From NCBI GenBank assembly GCA_029821755.1, contig JALGSV010000031.1, positions 1 through 41,087 on the forward strand: 41,087 bases of DNA, given 5' to 3'. This document shows positions 16,198 to 25,532 of this stretch, in pieces (the first letter of the stretch is position 1; the number at the start of each line of letters is the position of its first letter). Both the position numbers and the translations under genes were made by a program. The notes under the pieces were generated by a model that saw nothing but the letters and a program-made list of their open reading frames with translations, did not search any database and was not told the DNA's origin. This DNA comes from Candidatus Zipacnadum vermilionense. GTDB lineage: Bacteria > Armatimonadota > Zipacnadia > Zipacnadales > Zipacnadaceae.

Positions 16198-16229
16198 CAA
16201 CAGCGCGGGCTTACGGGCCCGCGCTGTTG
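16198..16229. terminator. Perfect 13-bp hairpin between convergent genes
   Basis: The arms at 16198-16210 and 16217-16229 are fully complementary, with a 6-nt loop. It lies between the stop of the receiver gene (16156) and that of the DUF5060 glycosidase (16240), so it could serve both strands. Neither side has a clear T run, so termination may depend on the hairpin or on Rho. Confidence 0.55.
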
Positions 16230-16239
16230 CTGTCCTGCG

Positions 16240-18603
16240 TCACTTGGCGATGACCTTGATCGCCAGATCGGCCGTGAGGGGCGGCAGAGCCAGCGCCAGG
16301 TTACCATCCGCGGAGTTGGCGTCCTGGGTCCTCTGGACCTTCCCCGCCACGGGATCCCAGAACTCCACGCGGTAGTCACCTGGCTTCAGCCCGCTCAGCG
16401 TCGCCGTGACCCCCGTAATCGGGTTTCCTCCCCCGTCCCGCCGTCCCAGGCCGTCAAAGTTGTAGACGTAAAGCCGCGCCGCGTCCTCACTCTGCATCGC
16501 CTGCACTTTCAACGGCGTATCCGGCGTGAGCGGGACCTTGGTCAGCTGATACCCTTTACCCCGCCGGTCCTCGCCCGCCACAAAGGCCTGCAGGCCCTTC
16601 ATGTAGTCGCCCAGCTTGTACTGTTCCCATTCCTTCTGGTACCAGAAAGCCCCCGGCGCCGACCACGGCATCATCGCTGACACCCACATCCCGCAGCGGA
16701 ACTCCTGTAGCCAGCGCGACTCCGGCACCGGCAACTCCGAAGTCTGCGGGCCGTACTCGATGAAGATAAAGGGCTTGCTGTAGTTGAGCCGCTTGGCGAA
16801 CGACTCATTCATCCCCTCGTCGCGCCGCTTCCAGTAGGAGTCGGACTGGATGTATTCGATCTCCGGGAGATTCCACAGTTCCTCGCCGCCCTGGCCCCCT
16901 CGGTCCCAGTACAGGGCGATATGCGAAACGATCATGTGCGGCTGCTGGTCGGCCTGCCGCAGGTACCGAGCCATCTCCTTGTGCCAGGCCGCTGACTGCT
17001 CCGGGTTGTACCCCTCCGAAAGGTCGATCTCATTCCACAGGTCCCAGGAGAAGACATTGCGGCTGTAGCCCCAGCGTGCCGCGATGTACCGGTAGCGTTG
17101 CTTGACATCCGCCTTGGCCTTCTCGCTGGTGAAGAACATGAACGGCGCCGGCAGGAAACCCCCGTTCTCGATGGCGTAGGGGTTGTATTGCCACTCCGCG
17201 TCGTACTTATCCTGGCGCAACTGGCCGTGCGACCCCAGGGTGATCTCCAGCAACAGGTCGTTCCGTGCGGCCAAGTCCACCGCGTAGTCCAGCCGCCAAG
17301 CGTTGTACTGCGCGTACCGCCCCAGATCGGCAAAGCGCGAGTGGTACTTCTGGCTCCACTCAATCCCTGCCCACCATGCGCACATCCAGGTTCGTACTAC
17401 ATTGATCCCGGCCTGCCGGAAGAGGGGGAAGAAGTGGTCGAAGTCATAGGTTCCCGGCTGCGCCTCAGCTTGATCCCCGCCATCGCGCATGTTAATGGCG
17501 AAGGGGTACAGGTAGTCCCCATTCTCATACTCGAAGTAATGCGGATCGCGCTTGCTCACCCGGGCGAGGCCCTGGGGGTGTATCGGCGGCCCCGCCGTGA
17601 ACTGCTCCTCGGCGCTCTTGCGCATCCCGAGCGCGTCCCGAACTTGCACGTAGTAGCTCCACTTGCCGACTTCCCGGGGCGCGAACCGCACCCGCCACTG
17701 CGGTCCCCCGACCGGCGTCAGGCGCTCATACCCCTCCGGCGACTTGGTGCGGGTGAAGCCCTCATAGAAGAAGCCAGGGACGGTCACGGCCCCACCAGTG
17801 GGGGAGAGGAAGTGCCCCTCCACCTGTACCATCGCCGGATCGTACGGGTTCTCGTAGAGCTGATCCACCGGCCAGGACAGTTCGAACTTCTCGTATTGTG
17901 GGACCTGCGCGGCGTTGGCGGTAGGGGCAGCCAGGGCGGGGGGGGAGGCGGCTCCCCGCGTCTGCGCGCCCAGGGGGGCCTGATAGTCGCTCAGGGTCAG
18001 CCGATCAACCAGCACGCTACCGGTCCACGCCTTCTCGGAGAAGAACCGGATTCCGAATTCCTTCGGCCGGAAGGTCGTGTCGTACCAGGTCTGCTGGTGC
18101 CCACTCGGTTCCCAGTCCGGGCTGAAAGGGTGCAGGGAGAGCGAGAAGGTCATCCACTGCCCGGGTGTAAACGGGGCCCGCTGCTTGGGGTCAGTGCGGT
18201 CGTGGAGCGGGTAGGCCTGGTACCAGTAGTAGTGGTAGTCCTTGAGGTAGACCTGCAACTCCGCGCCGCTCGGGAAGTCCTTCGGGACGCGCACCCGGAA
18301 GGTAAGGCGCTGGTAGCCGGACCAGTCCTCCCAGCAGCGATAGGAGGCTCCCATCGCTCCGGGGAGAGAGCCGGCCAATTCCAGCGCCGGCCCTCCGCTC
18401 GCCCCGCCGGTGGGCACGATCCCGATCTGCTTGGAGCCCGCGTCCAGCTCACACGGGCGCCAGGTGCGGGCGTCAATCGAGAGGGGAAGAGAAGCGGGTC
18501 GAGTCTGTGCGGGGGCGGGCCCGGCCACGAGAGAGAGCAGCGCGCCGGCTAGAACGACCAGAAGCTGGCTGTTGCGATAGTGAGGGATAATGGTCATTGG
18601 CAT
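16240..18603 (-). CDS. Secreted multi-domain glycoside hydrolase (DUF5060 plus clan GH-A barrel)
   Basis: This 787-residue exported protein has a hydrophobic signal sequence (about residues 12-32, ending in a PAPAQ-type cleavage site). Residues about 40-210 form a carbohydrate-binding-like beta domain (YRCWEDWSGYQRLTFRVRVP). Residues about 240-335 match DUF5060 (LYENPYDPAMVQVEG, VPGFFYEGF). A TIM barrel (about 350-680) follows, and then a short beta domain. Likely acid/base is Glu525 in WDLWNEIDL and likely nucleophile Glu616 in FIFIEYGPQ, the clan GH-A arrangement. It probably cleaves plant or microbial beta-glycans; the exact bond is unknown. The start is ATG at 18603 or 18597, with no clear Shine-Dalgarno site. 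It lies 57 bp after the large flavoprotein gene on the same strand. Confidence 0.88.
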   Translation of the reverse strand: MPMTIIPHYRNSQLLVVLAGALLSLVAGPAPAQTRPASLPLSIDARTWRPCELDAGSKQIGIVPTGGASGGPALELAGSLPGAMGASYRCWEDWSGYQRLTFRVRVPKDFPSGAELQVYLKDYHYYWYQAYPLHDRTDPKQRAPFTPGQWMTFSLSLHPFSPDWEPSGHQQTWYDTTFRPKEFGIRFFSEKAWTGSVLVDRLTLSDYQAPLGAQTRGAASPPALAAPTANAAQVPQYEKFELSWPVDQLYENPYDPAMVQVEGHFLSPTGGAVTVPGFFYEGFTRTKSPEGYERLTPVGGPQWRVRFAPREVGKWSYYVQVRDALGMRKSAEEQFTAGPPIHPQGLARVSKRDPHYFEYENGDYLYPFAINMRDGGDQAEAQPGTYDFDHFFPLFRQAGINVVRTWMCAWWAGIEWSQKYHSRFADLGRYAQYNAWRLDYAVDLAARNDLLLEITLGSHGQLRQDKYDAEWQYNPYAIENGGFLPAPFMFFTSEKAKADVKQRYRYIAARWGYSRNVFSWDLWNEIDLSEGYNPEQSAAWHKEMARYLRQADQQPHMIVSHIALYWDRGGQGGEELWNLPEIEYIQSDSYWKRRDEGMNESFAKRLNYSKPFIFIEYGPQTSELPVPESRWLQEFRCGMWVSAMMPWSAPGAFWYQKEWEQYKLGDYMKGLQAFVAGEDRRGKGYQLTKVPLTPDTPLKVQAMQSEDAARLYVYNFDGLGRRDGGGNPITGVTATLSGLKPGDYRVEFWDPVAGKVQRTQDANSADGNLALALPPLTADLAIKVIAK

Positions 18604-18660
18604 GGATACTACGTCGCCGACGCGCCATATCTACAAACGCTTGAGTGACGGAGAGTGTTC

Positions 18661-21315
18661 CTACCTCGGTGACCGTCCGCGCAGGAACTCCCCAATACCC
18701 TCCGCGGCCCGGAATCCCTCCCCCACGGCCTGGGCGAGCGTTGCCCCGCCGTTCACCAGGTCGCCACCGGCAAAGACGCCTGGCCGCGAGGTCTGCATCC
18801 CTGCATCCACGGCCGCCAGGCCTCCCCGCGTCAGGTCCACCCCCTCCAACGCCGCCCGCACCGCCGGCGAGGGTTGCTGCCCGAGCGCCTCGACCAGCAG
18901 GTCTACGGGCAAGGCCCGCTGCGACTCCGGCTGCGCCAGTGGCCTCCGCCGCCCGCTCCCATCCGGCTCTCCCAGCAGCGTACTGACCACCTCCACCGCC
19001 CGCAGCCTCCCCTGCCTATCCGCCACGTAGTCTACCGGCTGGGTCAGGATCAAGAAATGCACGCCGGCCTCCAGCGCCTGATCGCGTTCGGCGGGCCACG
19101 CAGGCATCTCGGCAAAGGACCGCCGGTACACCAGGTACACATCCCGCGCCCCATGCCGCTGCGCCGCCATCGCCGCGTCTATCGCGGTGTTCCCTCCACC
19201 CAGCACCGCTACCTTCTCCGGTACTATCGCCTCGGGGTCGGCCTTCATCACTCGCAGAAAGCTGAGTGCATCCACGACCCCCTCCGTTGGTCGTGTCGCC
19301 CCGGGCAGGGCCGCCGACTCGCCCAACCCCATCCCCAGGAACACCGCGTCAAATCCCTCCGCGAGGAGACCCTCCACTGCGAGGTCCTCCCCCAGTCTCA
19401 CCTCATACTGACGCTCCAGGCGACCCCGACTGTCGCTGTCCAGGATCGCCGTCAGTTCACCGTCCAGCGCCTCACTGTCGAGACGCTCCGAGGGGATTAG
19501 TTCCCGTGCCGCGCCGCCGGTTTCGGGTGCCGCGTCAAAGACCGTCACCCGATGCCCCTGCTCCAACAGTCGCACCGCCGCCGCCACTCCCGCCGGCCCC
19601 GCTCCCACTACGGCTACGCGGTAACCGCTGTCCTCCTCCGGTACCTGCAGCACTGTCCAGCCTTCCCGCCGCGCCTTCTCCGCCACATACCGCTGCAGCG
19701 CTCGGATCGGTACGGCGCCGGTGCCAATGTACTGCTGGACGCATGCGCCCTCGCACTGCACCTCCGCCGGGCAGACGTGCGCGCAGATCTCCGGCAGCGG
19801 GTTATTGCGCCGCAAGATCTCATAGGCCCGCCGCTCCTCGCCGTCCGCTAAGGCTCGCACGAACCCGGGCACGTTCACCCCCGCCGGACAGGCCATCTCG
19901 CAGGTCGGTGCTACACAATCGCGGCACTGCGCCGCCAGCTCCCGGACCACTTGCGGATCTCGCATCCGCCCTAGCTGGAAGATGGGTCCGTAGATTTCGC
20001 TATCGCGCACCGGGCACCCCGCCCGGCCCCCGTCGCGCATGATCTGGGTGCAAGAGGAGCACGAGATGCACAGTTTCGTCGGCGTGAGCGACCCAGTCTC
20101 CATCAGCTCCCGCGCGAAGTCCGGGTAGGCCAGGGCCATGCGTCCCACCCCGGCCATGGCTGCCCATCCCCGCTTGACCATCGCCGCCGCCACCGGCGGG
20201 AAGAACTGGCGCAGCCAACTGAAGCCCGTGGCGATCAGCGGCAGTTCGGGGAGCGCCTCGTGGATCTGGCGGTTCAGGTCACACATCAGCGCGATGTCCA
20301 CGAGCGGGTGCTCTTGCGGGATGTACCCACCCACCTCCGCGGTGTCATACGGTCGCTCCACATGCGGGTTGTAGTACGGATTCCCGTAGCCCAGGTTGAC
20401 GAAGGCCACGCCCGCCGCCTGCAGTTGCCGCATCAGCTCGATCGGCTCGGCCAGGTCCGGCGCCATGGTCCCGTCCGTGGCCATGCCGAATCCCCAGGGG
20501 TAGGGCAGCGCGTCGTAGACGTTCAGGCGGGTGGTGAGGACGACCTCCGGCACCTCCGCCCGGATCCGTCGCGCCACCTCGAGCAGGAACCTCGTCCGGT
20601 TCTCAAAGCTCCCGCCGTAGCGGCTGTCTTCGCGGGTATGCGAAGCCAACAGCTCGTTGATGAGGTAGCGGTGAGTCGCCTTGAGGTCCACCGCGTCGAA
20701 CCCCGCCTCCCAGGCCAGGCGAGCCGCCGCCACGTACTGGTCCTGCAGCGCGTCGAGTTCCGCATCAGCAATCAGGGGATAGTCCGGGGACAGTTTGTGC
20801 CGGGGATCAAGCGGCTCCGAGTGGTGCGCAATGATCGGCTCGGGGAGCCCCCGCGGTTTGCTGTAGCGCCCGGAGTGCGTCAGTTGGGCCACTAGCATGG
20901 GCCGGTGAGTCTCGCCGAACACTGCCCGTGCCGCCGCGTGGGTCTCCTCCACCAGCCGGTGCAGCCCGTCTCGGTTCTCCGGCGTGAGGTAAAGCTGGCG
21001 GGGATTGGCCCGGCCCTCGAAGACCACCGCCGTCGCCTCCAGCCAGATCATCCCCGCCCCGCCTGCGCCAAAGCGTCGGTAGCGCCGGAAGGTCAGCTCC
21101 TGCGGATAGCCGCGCGCATCTCCGTCGCAGCCCTCCACCGGATGGATCATCAACGCATTGGGTAGGTCGTGCCCGGCTAGCGAGATCGGCCGCGTCAGCG
21201 CCGCGATGTCATCGTCATGGGGCAGCTCAACCCCTAGCTCGGCTAGCTTGGCCTCAATCTGAGTCCAAGTGTCGAAATGGAAGGGCTCGTGTGGCGACGG
21301 CTTGAGTAAATCCAT
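18661..21315 (-). CDS. Large OYE-type flavoprotein fused to Fe-S and GltD-like oxidoreductase modules
   Basis: This 884-residue cytoplasmic enzyme has three parts. Residues 40-405 form an old-yellow-enzyme (NADH:flavin oxidoreductase) barrel, with HSGRYS (147-152) and SRYGGSFENRTRFLLEV. The usual H-x-x-H active-site pair is K212-x-x-H215 here. Cys416, 419, 422 and 434 then form a C-x2-C-x2-C-x11-C cluster site, as in 2,4-dienoyl-CoA reductase. Residues 455-540 are a DPYD/GltD-type Fe-S domain with eight Cys (464, 467, 472, 476, 511, 515, 521, 525). An FAD/NAD(P) pyridine nucleotide reductase follows (GAGPAG at 571; VAVLGGGNTAIDAAMAA). It probably channels electrons from NAD(P)H through FAD and Fe-S to FMN and reduces an unknown unsaturated substrate. 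ATG at 21315 has AAAGGA about 13 nt upstream. Confidence 0.9.
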   Translation of the reverse strand: MDLLKPSPHEPFHFDTWTQIEAKLAELGVELPHDDDIAALTRPISLAGHDLPNALMIHPVEGCDGDARGYPQELTFRRYRRFGAGGAGMIWLEATAVVFEGRANPRQLYLTPENRDGLHRLVEETHAAARAVFGETHRPMLVAQLTHSGRYSKPRGLPEPIIAHHSEPLDPRHKLSPDYPLIADAELDALQDQYVAAARLAWEAGFDAVDLKATHRYLINELLASHTREDSRYGGSFENRTRFLLEVARRIRAEVPEVVLTTRLNVYDALPYPWGFGMATDGTMAPDLAEPIELMRQLQAAGVAFVNLGYGNPYYNPHVERPYDTAEVGGYIPQEHPLVDIALMCDLNRQIHEALPELPLIATGFSWLRQFFPPVAAAMVKRGWAAMAGVGRMALAYPDFARELMETGSLTPTKLCISCSSCTQIMRDGGRAGCPVRDSEIYGPIFQLGRMRDPQVVRELAAQCRDCVAPTCEMACPAGVNVPGFVRALADGEERRAYEILRRNNPLPEICAHVCPAEVQCEGACVQQYIGTGAVPIRALQRYVAEKARREGWTVLQVPEEDSGYRVAVVGAGPAGVAAAVRLLEQGHRVTVFDAAPETGGAARELIPSERLDSEALDGELTAILDSDSRGRLERQYEVRLGEDLAVEGLLAEGFDAVFLGMGLGESAALPGATRPTEGVVDALSFLRVMKADPEAIVPEKVAVLGGGNTAIDAAMAAQRHGARDVYLVYRRSFAEMPAWPAERDQALEAGVHFLILTQPVDYVADRQGRLRAVEVVSTLLGEPDGSGRRRPLAQPESQRALPVDLLVEALGQQPSPAVRAALEGVDLTRGGLAAVDAGMQTSRPGVFAGGDLVNGGATLAQAVGEGFRAAEGIGEFLRGRSPR

Positions 21316-21394
21316 GAGGCGGAAACGGTCCTTTACCGTGGTGGATCATGCCACCCCTATGCCGCCTCTCGAGAGGGGGGCTAGGAGGCGAGGG

Positions 21395-22699
21395 TTATTG
21401 CCCCTTATCCATCACCCGGTTCACATTGTTCGCCGCGTCCTTCAGTCCCCGCTCCACGCTCTTCTTGCCCACCCAGATCAGGTCAAACTGGTCCTTCAGA
21501 TACTGGCTGACTTCGGACCACTGGGCGATGTTAGGTGGCGTCTGGCCATAGCCGATGGCGTCCACGAATACCTTGCGGTTGTGCTTGCTCGAACCCTTCA
21601 GGTACGCCCCCTCCGCCACCGACTTGCGCGACGGCATTTTCTCCAGCTTGGCCGCCATGTACTCCTGTGCATGGGGGCTCATCAGGAACTTGAACAGTTC
21701 CCAGGCTTCCTGAGGGTGCTTGCAGGTCGCCGAGATGGCGTAGTTCTCCGTGCCCAGCAAGGTCGCTGCGCGCTTCCGGGTGGGCAGGGGCGCGATATCC
21801 CACTGCAACGCCGGTTGCTTGAGTAGCGTCTGTACGTCCCACGGCCCGGTCATGAACATGGCCACCTTGCCCGACATGAGCATGCTCACGCCTTCATTCT
21901 TCTCACCGGCGGTGGCCGGAGGGCAGTACGCGTCCTGGAGGCGCAGGTCACGCACGAAGGTCAGGGCCTCAATCGCTTCCGGGGAGTCAACGACACACCG
22001 CTGTCGGTCGTCACTCATGATGTTGGTGTTGTTCTGCCACAGCCAGGGATACAGGCGCGTGTCCCAGAAGTCTATGTACGCGCCCCACTGCTTCTGCTGG
22101 CCCTCGCCCTTGGTCAGGCGCCGGCAGGTCTCCCGGTAGTCGTCCCAGGTCCATGACTTGCCCGCCCCCGGATAGGGTACGCCCGCCGCATCGAACATCG
22201 CCTTGTTGTACACCAGCGCCAGTACCGAAGTGTAGCGCGGCAACGAGTACAGTTTGCCCTCCCACTTGCAGATGTCCAGCAAGCGCGGGTAGATATCCTG
22301 GAGGTCAAAATCCTCGTCCTTGTCCAGCAGCGGCCCGAGGTCAGCCAGCGTCCCCTTGGAGGCCAGTGGCAGATAGTACGCCCCGTGCAGCGACATGACA
22401 TCGGGTGGCGTCCCCGCCGCGATCATCGTCTGCAGCTTCTGCATCGCCTCTCGGCTCCCGGGCATGTTCTGTATCTGCACCTTGATCCCGGGGTGTTGCT
22501 GCTCAAACTCCTTGACCAGCGCCTGATTGGCTTCCAGTTCCGTGACCTCGGTCCAGGTGAACAGCACCAACTCGACCGGCGCGCTGCCCGCCCCTCCGGC
22601 TGTCGCCGGCTGCCCGCCCGCGGGCGTCTGGACTCGTTGTATACACCCAGCCATCAGCATGCCGCCTAGCAAGGCTACGGCTACCAGAAAACTGCGCAT
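21395..22699 (-). CDS. Sugar ABC transporter substrate-binding lipoprotein (family 1)
   Basis: This 434-residue extracellular solute-binding protein of the maltose-binding class is anchored by a lipidated Cys: a signal peptide ends in the lipobox LMAGC (residues 15-19 or so). A family-1 fold follows, with VLFTWTEVTELEANQALVKEFEQQHPGIKV given here by its start and end (LFTWTEV ... HPGIKV), GTPPDVMSLHG, LPRYTSVLALVYNKAMF, GKVAMFMTGPWDV and AWELFKFL. ATG at 22699 has GAGGAG 9 nt upstream. A longer frame to 22735 would delay the signal peptide and overlap rsmE. It lies just 13 bp after rsmE. No permease or ATPase genes are alongside, so it must work with a membrane complex encoded elsewhere. Ligand likely an oligosaccharide. 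Confidence 0.92.
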   Translation of the reverse strand: MRSFLVAVALLGGMLMAGCIQRVQTPAGGQPATAGGAGSAPVELVLFTWTEVTELEANQALVKEFEQQHPGIKVQIQNMPGSREAMQKLQTMIAAGTPPDVMSLHGAYYLPLASKGTLADLGPLLDKDEDFDLQDIYPRLLDICKWEGKLYSLPRYTSVLALVYNKAMFDAAGVPYPGAGKSWTWDDYRETCRRLTKGEGQQKQWGAYIDFWDTRLYPWLWQNNTNIMSDDRQRCVVDSPEAIEALTFVRDLRLQDAYCPPATAGEKNEGVSMLMSGKVAMFMTGPWDVQTLLKQPALQWDIAPLPTRKRAATLLGTENYAISATCKHPQEAWELFKFLMSPHAQEYMAAKLEKMPSRKSVAEGAYLKGSSKHNRKVFVDAIGYGQTPPNIAQWSEVSQYLKDQFDLIWVGKKSVERGLKDAANNVNRVMDKGQ

Positions 22700-22712
22700 G
22701 GAATACGTCTCC

Positions 22713-23462
22713 TCATTTGTCCTGTGCGACAGCATCGTCGCTCAATTCGTGCAGACACAGCGCGACCGCCACCGTCGCCGCCGTCTCGGCGCGCAGCACG
22801 CGCGCACCCAGGCTGGCTGGCTGCAACCCGGCCGCCACCGCCTGCGCCACCTCGGCGGGGGTGAAATCCCCCTCCGGCCCGATAAACAGCCCCAGGGCCC
22901 CCGTCGTGCCCAGTTCCGCTAGAACGCGCTTAAGCGGCGGCGGATTCTCTGTCGCCAGAAGCGCGAAGATGATACCAGGAACCTCCTGGGCTCGCCAATG
23001 CGCCAGCCCCTCCGGCAACTCCAGGGGCGCCGACACCGGTGGAATCGTCGGCGACTGGCACTGCCTCCCCGCGGCCTCCGCAATTCCGTTCCAGCGCTCC
23101 ACCTGCGCCGCCAGGCGATCCTCCCGCGGCCGGACGACTGACCGCTCCGTCACCAGTGGGACGATCTCCGCAGCACCCACTTCCGTCGCCTTCTCCAGCA
23201 TCCACTGAAAGCTCTTGTGCTTGGTCAGTGCCGCGTATAGCACCACCCGCACCGGCGGCTGCGGCCTCCCCACGCGCACCGCCACTACCCGCGCCGCCTC
23301 GCCCTCCAGCCGCGCCTCCGCCTCCTGCCCGTCCGGCAGCACCGCCACAAACGCCTCCGGTTCGCGCAGTCGCAGCACCTCCCGCAGGTAATGCCGCTGC
23401 TCCGCCGCCAGCGGGATGACGTCACCTGCGCCGTAGGACCGCCCGACGAAGATGCGGGTCAC
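22713..23462 (-). CDS. rsmE: 16S rRNA (uridine1498-N3)-methyltransferase RsmE
   Basis: This 249-residue SPOUT methyltransferase methylates U1498 of 16S rRNA. Family markers are the N-terminal RIFVG and YLREVLRLR segment, ALTKHKSFQWMLEKATEVG, and the trefoil-knot SAM site GLFIGPEGDFTPAEV, followed by LGARVLRAETAATVAV. The start is GTG at 23462, overlapping the last codon of prmA (GTGA), with GGAGGGAG 6 nt upstream. An in-frame longer reading to 23498 is not supported. Length matches the family. PrmA-RsmE is a common bacterial pair, and DnaJ commonly precedes them in Gram-positive genomes. Confidence 0.95.
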   Translation of the reverse strand: MTRIFVGRSYGAGDVIPLAAEQRHYLREVLRLREPEAFVAVLPDGQEAEARLEGEAARVVAVRVGRPQPPVRVVLYAALTKHKSFQWMLEKATEVGAAEIVPLVTERSVVRPREDRLAAQVERWNGIAEAAGRQCQSPTIPPVSAPLELPEGLAHWRAQEVPGIIFALLATENPPPLKRVLAELGTTGALGLFIGPEGDFTPAEVAQAVAAGLQPASLGARVLRAETAATVAVALCLHELSDDAVAQDK

Positions 23463-24325
23463 GAGAGCTCCCTCCGCCGCGCCACTACCGCCACCCACTC
23501 CCCCCGGTGCGCCTCCTCTGCCACCTCCAGCCCCGCCGCCCGCAGCGCCTCCACTAGCGCCGGCTGGCTCGTCTCGCTCGTGCCCGACAGTATCGCTCGG
23601 CCACGTGGCTGCAGGTATCCAGCCAGCCGCGGAATCAGCCGCAGCAGAAAGGGGGTATGCACGTTAGCCACGATCACGTCGTACTTGCCCCCCAGGTTCT
23701 CCAGGGCGTTCCCGGTCTCCACGGTGCACCGCTGCGCCACCTCGTTGCGCCGGAAGTTGCGCTGCGCCACCTCCACCGCCACCGGGTCCACCTCCCACCC
23801 CCGTACCGGGCCACTTCCCAGCCGCGCCGCCGCAATGGACAGAATCCCTGACCCAGCGCCGATGTCGGCCACGGTATCTCCGGGATTCAGGTGCGTTTCC
23901 AGCACCTCCAGGCACATCTGCGTGGTCTCGTGCGTCCCCGTCCCGAAGGCCATCTCGGGGTCCATCTGGATAATCAGGTCGTCTGGCCGCGCGGCCCCCG
24001 GCTGGTCCTCCGGCGGCCACGCCTCCCAGGTAGGCTTGATCACAAGCCGCCGCCCCACGCGTAGGGGGTGGTAGTGCGCCTTCCAGGAGGTAGCCCAGTC
24101 TTCCTCGGAGATCGTCTCCGTCTCGACCCGCAGTTCGGTGTCCAGGTCGTTCTCGCGGGCGAACTCCTCCCAGCGCCGCGTTACCGCGGCCACCACCTGG
24201 TCCGCCTGGTGTGGGTCGGCGCAATAGGCGGTCACCACCGCCGCGGATCCCGGTTCCGCGGAGACGCCACGACCGGTTAGAGCGATCAGCCAATCGCTGA
24301 CCAACTCTTCCCATTCAGCAGGCAT
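23459..24325 (-). CDS. prmA: Ribosomal protein L11 methyltransferase PrmA
   Basis: This 288-residue class I SAM-dependent enzyme methylates ribosomal protein L11. The motif I region VADIGAGSGILSIAAARL and the catalytic N-V-H-T-P-F stretch (usual family form N-x-x-x-x-P) are present. The N-terminal substrate-recognition half (MPAEWEELVSDWLIALTGRG) and the EEDWATSWKAHYHPLRVG segment match the family. ATG at 24325 gives the usual family length and start; a reading from 24481 adds Arg/Ser-rich noise overlapping dnaJ. No Shine-Dalgarno site is visible upstream. It lies 52 bp after dnaJ and overlaps rsmE by 4 bp. Confidence 0.95.
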   Translation of the reverse strand: MPAEWEELVSDWLIALTGRGVSAEPGSAAVVTAYCADPHQADQVVAAVTRRWEEFARENDLDTELRVETETISEEDWATSWKAHYHPLRVGRRLVIKPTWEAWPPEDQPGAARPDDLIIQMDPEMAFGTGTHETTQMCLEVLETHLNPGDTVADIGAGSGILSIAAARLGSGPVRGWEVDPVAVEVAQRNFRRNEVAQRCTVETGNALENLGGKYDVIVANVHTPFLLRLIPRLAGYLQPRGRAILSGTSETSQPALVEALRAAGLEVAEEAHRGEWVAVVARRRELS

Positions 24326-24377
24326 AGTGAAACGGAGAGCAGACCAGGAGGTGGGGGAGAGGGTGTCGGTGATGGGG

Positions 24378-25484
24378 TCAGCCTCCCAGGGAGTCGCGCA
24401 GGCGGTCGAAGATGCCCTTGTGAGGCGACGGCGGCTCGAACCCGTTCTCGCGCGCCAGTTCCTCCAAGAGCTCTCGCTCACGCCCCTCGAGATTTCGGGG
24501 TATGACTACCTGCAGATTGACCACTAGCTGACCGCGCCGGCCGCCGTTCTTATCCGGCAGTCCCTCGCCGGCCACCGCTAGCCGGTCCCCGGGCTGCGAC
24601 CCCGTCGGCAGCGGCACCTGTGTCTCGCCGGTCAGCGTGGGGATGGTCAGCGTATCCCCCAGCGCCGCCTGCAGATAGCTGATCTGGTGAGTCATCTCGA
24701 GATCTCGTCCGCGCCGCGTGAAAATCGGGTGCTTCTTGACGGCCAACCGCAGCAGCAGGTCTCCGGGCAGCCCACCCGGGACCTCCTCGCCCGCCCCCCG
24801 CATGACCAACTGATCCCCATGTCCCACTCCTGGCGGCACCTGCGCCGTCACTGTCTCGCGCCGCTGGGCGACGCCCTGCCCCTGGCACGCCGGGCATAGT
24901 TGCTCGGGGATCTGCCCTGCTCCGGCGCAGTGCGGGCAGGTATTGACCGTAGTCATTACGCCCAGGAAAGTGTTCACGGTCTGGCGTATCTGGCCCTGCC
25001 CGCCGCAGGCGCTACACCGGTTCAACGAAGTTCCCGGCTCAATGCCCTCGCCCTGGCAGTGCTCACACAGGGCGGGGCGGGTGTAGGTGACCTCGCGCTC
25101 GGCGCCGGCCAGCACGTCGTTGAGGTCAAGGGTGAGGGTTACCTCGAGGCTGCGGCCCTGGCGGGGACCGGCGCGACCAGGGCTGCCCACGGGGTTGCCG
25201 CCAAAGGCGGACTCGAAGATCTGCCACAGATCGGGCATGCCGCCAGCAAAGAGGTCGCCGCTTGCCCCACCCAGATCATACCGGCGTCGCTTGTCCTCGT
25301 CGGAGAGCACGGCGTAGGCCTCGGAGATGCGCTTGAAGGTCTCCTCCGCCTCTCGGTCCCCGTTGTTGACATCGGGATGGTACTTGCGCGCCAGTTGCCG
25401 GTACGCGCGTTTTATCTCTTCCGTGCTGGCCTCACGGCCTACACTCAGTATTTCGTAGTAGTCGGTAACCACTGCGCGAATCAC
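24378..25484 (-). CDS. dnaJ: Chaperone protein DnaJ
   Basis: This 368-residue type I J-protein stimulates DnaK ATPase and binds unfolded clients. The J domain has the HPD motif at residues 36-38 (KYHPDVN). A short Gly/Phe region follows (about 72-110). Four zinc-finger repeats have C-x2-C-x-G-x-G ([32 protein letters not shown]). The C-terminal client domain is complete. It starts with GTG at 25484 (a second GTG is at residue 5); the ribosome site is weak. It lies 48 bp after rpoZ. grpE and dnaK, often upstream, are absent, so this may be one of several dnaJ copies. The tail ends in [16 protein letters not shown]. Confidence 0.96.
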   Translation of the reverse strand: MIRAVVTDYYEILSVGREASTEEIKRAYRQLARKYHPDVNNGDREAEETFKRISEAYAVLSDEDKRRRYDLGGASGDLFAGGMPDLWQIFESAFGGNPVGSPGRAGPRQGRSLEVTLTLDLNDVLAGAEREVTYTRPALCEHCQGEGIEPGTSLNRCSACGGQGQIRQTVNTFLGVMTTVNTCPHCAGAGQIPEQLCPACQGQGVAQRRETVTAQVPPGVGHGDQLVMRGAGEEVPGGLPGDLLLRLAVKKHPIFTRRGRDLEMTHQISYLQAALGDTLTIPTLTGETQVPLPTGSQPGDRLAVAGEGLPDKNGGRRGQLVVNLQVVIPRNLEGRERELLEELARENGFEPPSPHKGIFDRLRDSLGG

Positions 25485-25532
25485 TCGCCTGAATGGGGGA
25501 GGTTGCCAAATGGGCCGCCGGCCCGACTCGGC

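Noticed and set aside
17098-18552. A 484-codon plus-strand open frame
   Set aside because: It lies entirely within the DUF5060 glycosidase on the minus strand, has low-complexity residues and no recognisable domain. Such mirrored frames are frequent in GC-rich DNA.
24325-24481. A longer N-terminus for PrmA
   Set aside because: The extra 52 residues are Arg/Ser-rich and lie over the dnaJ end; homologues start near 24325.
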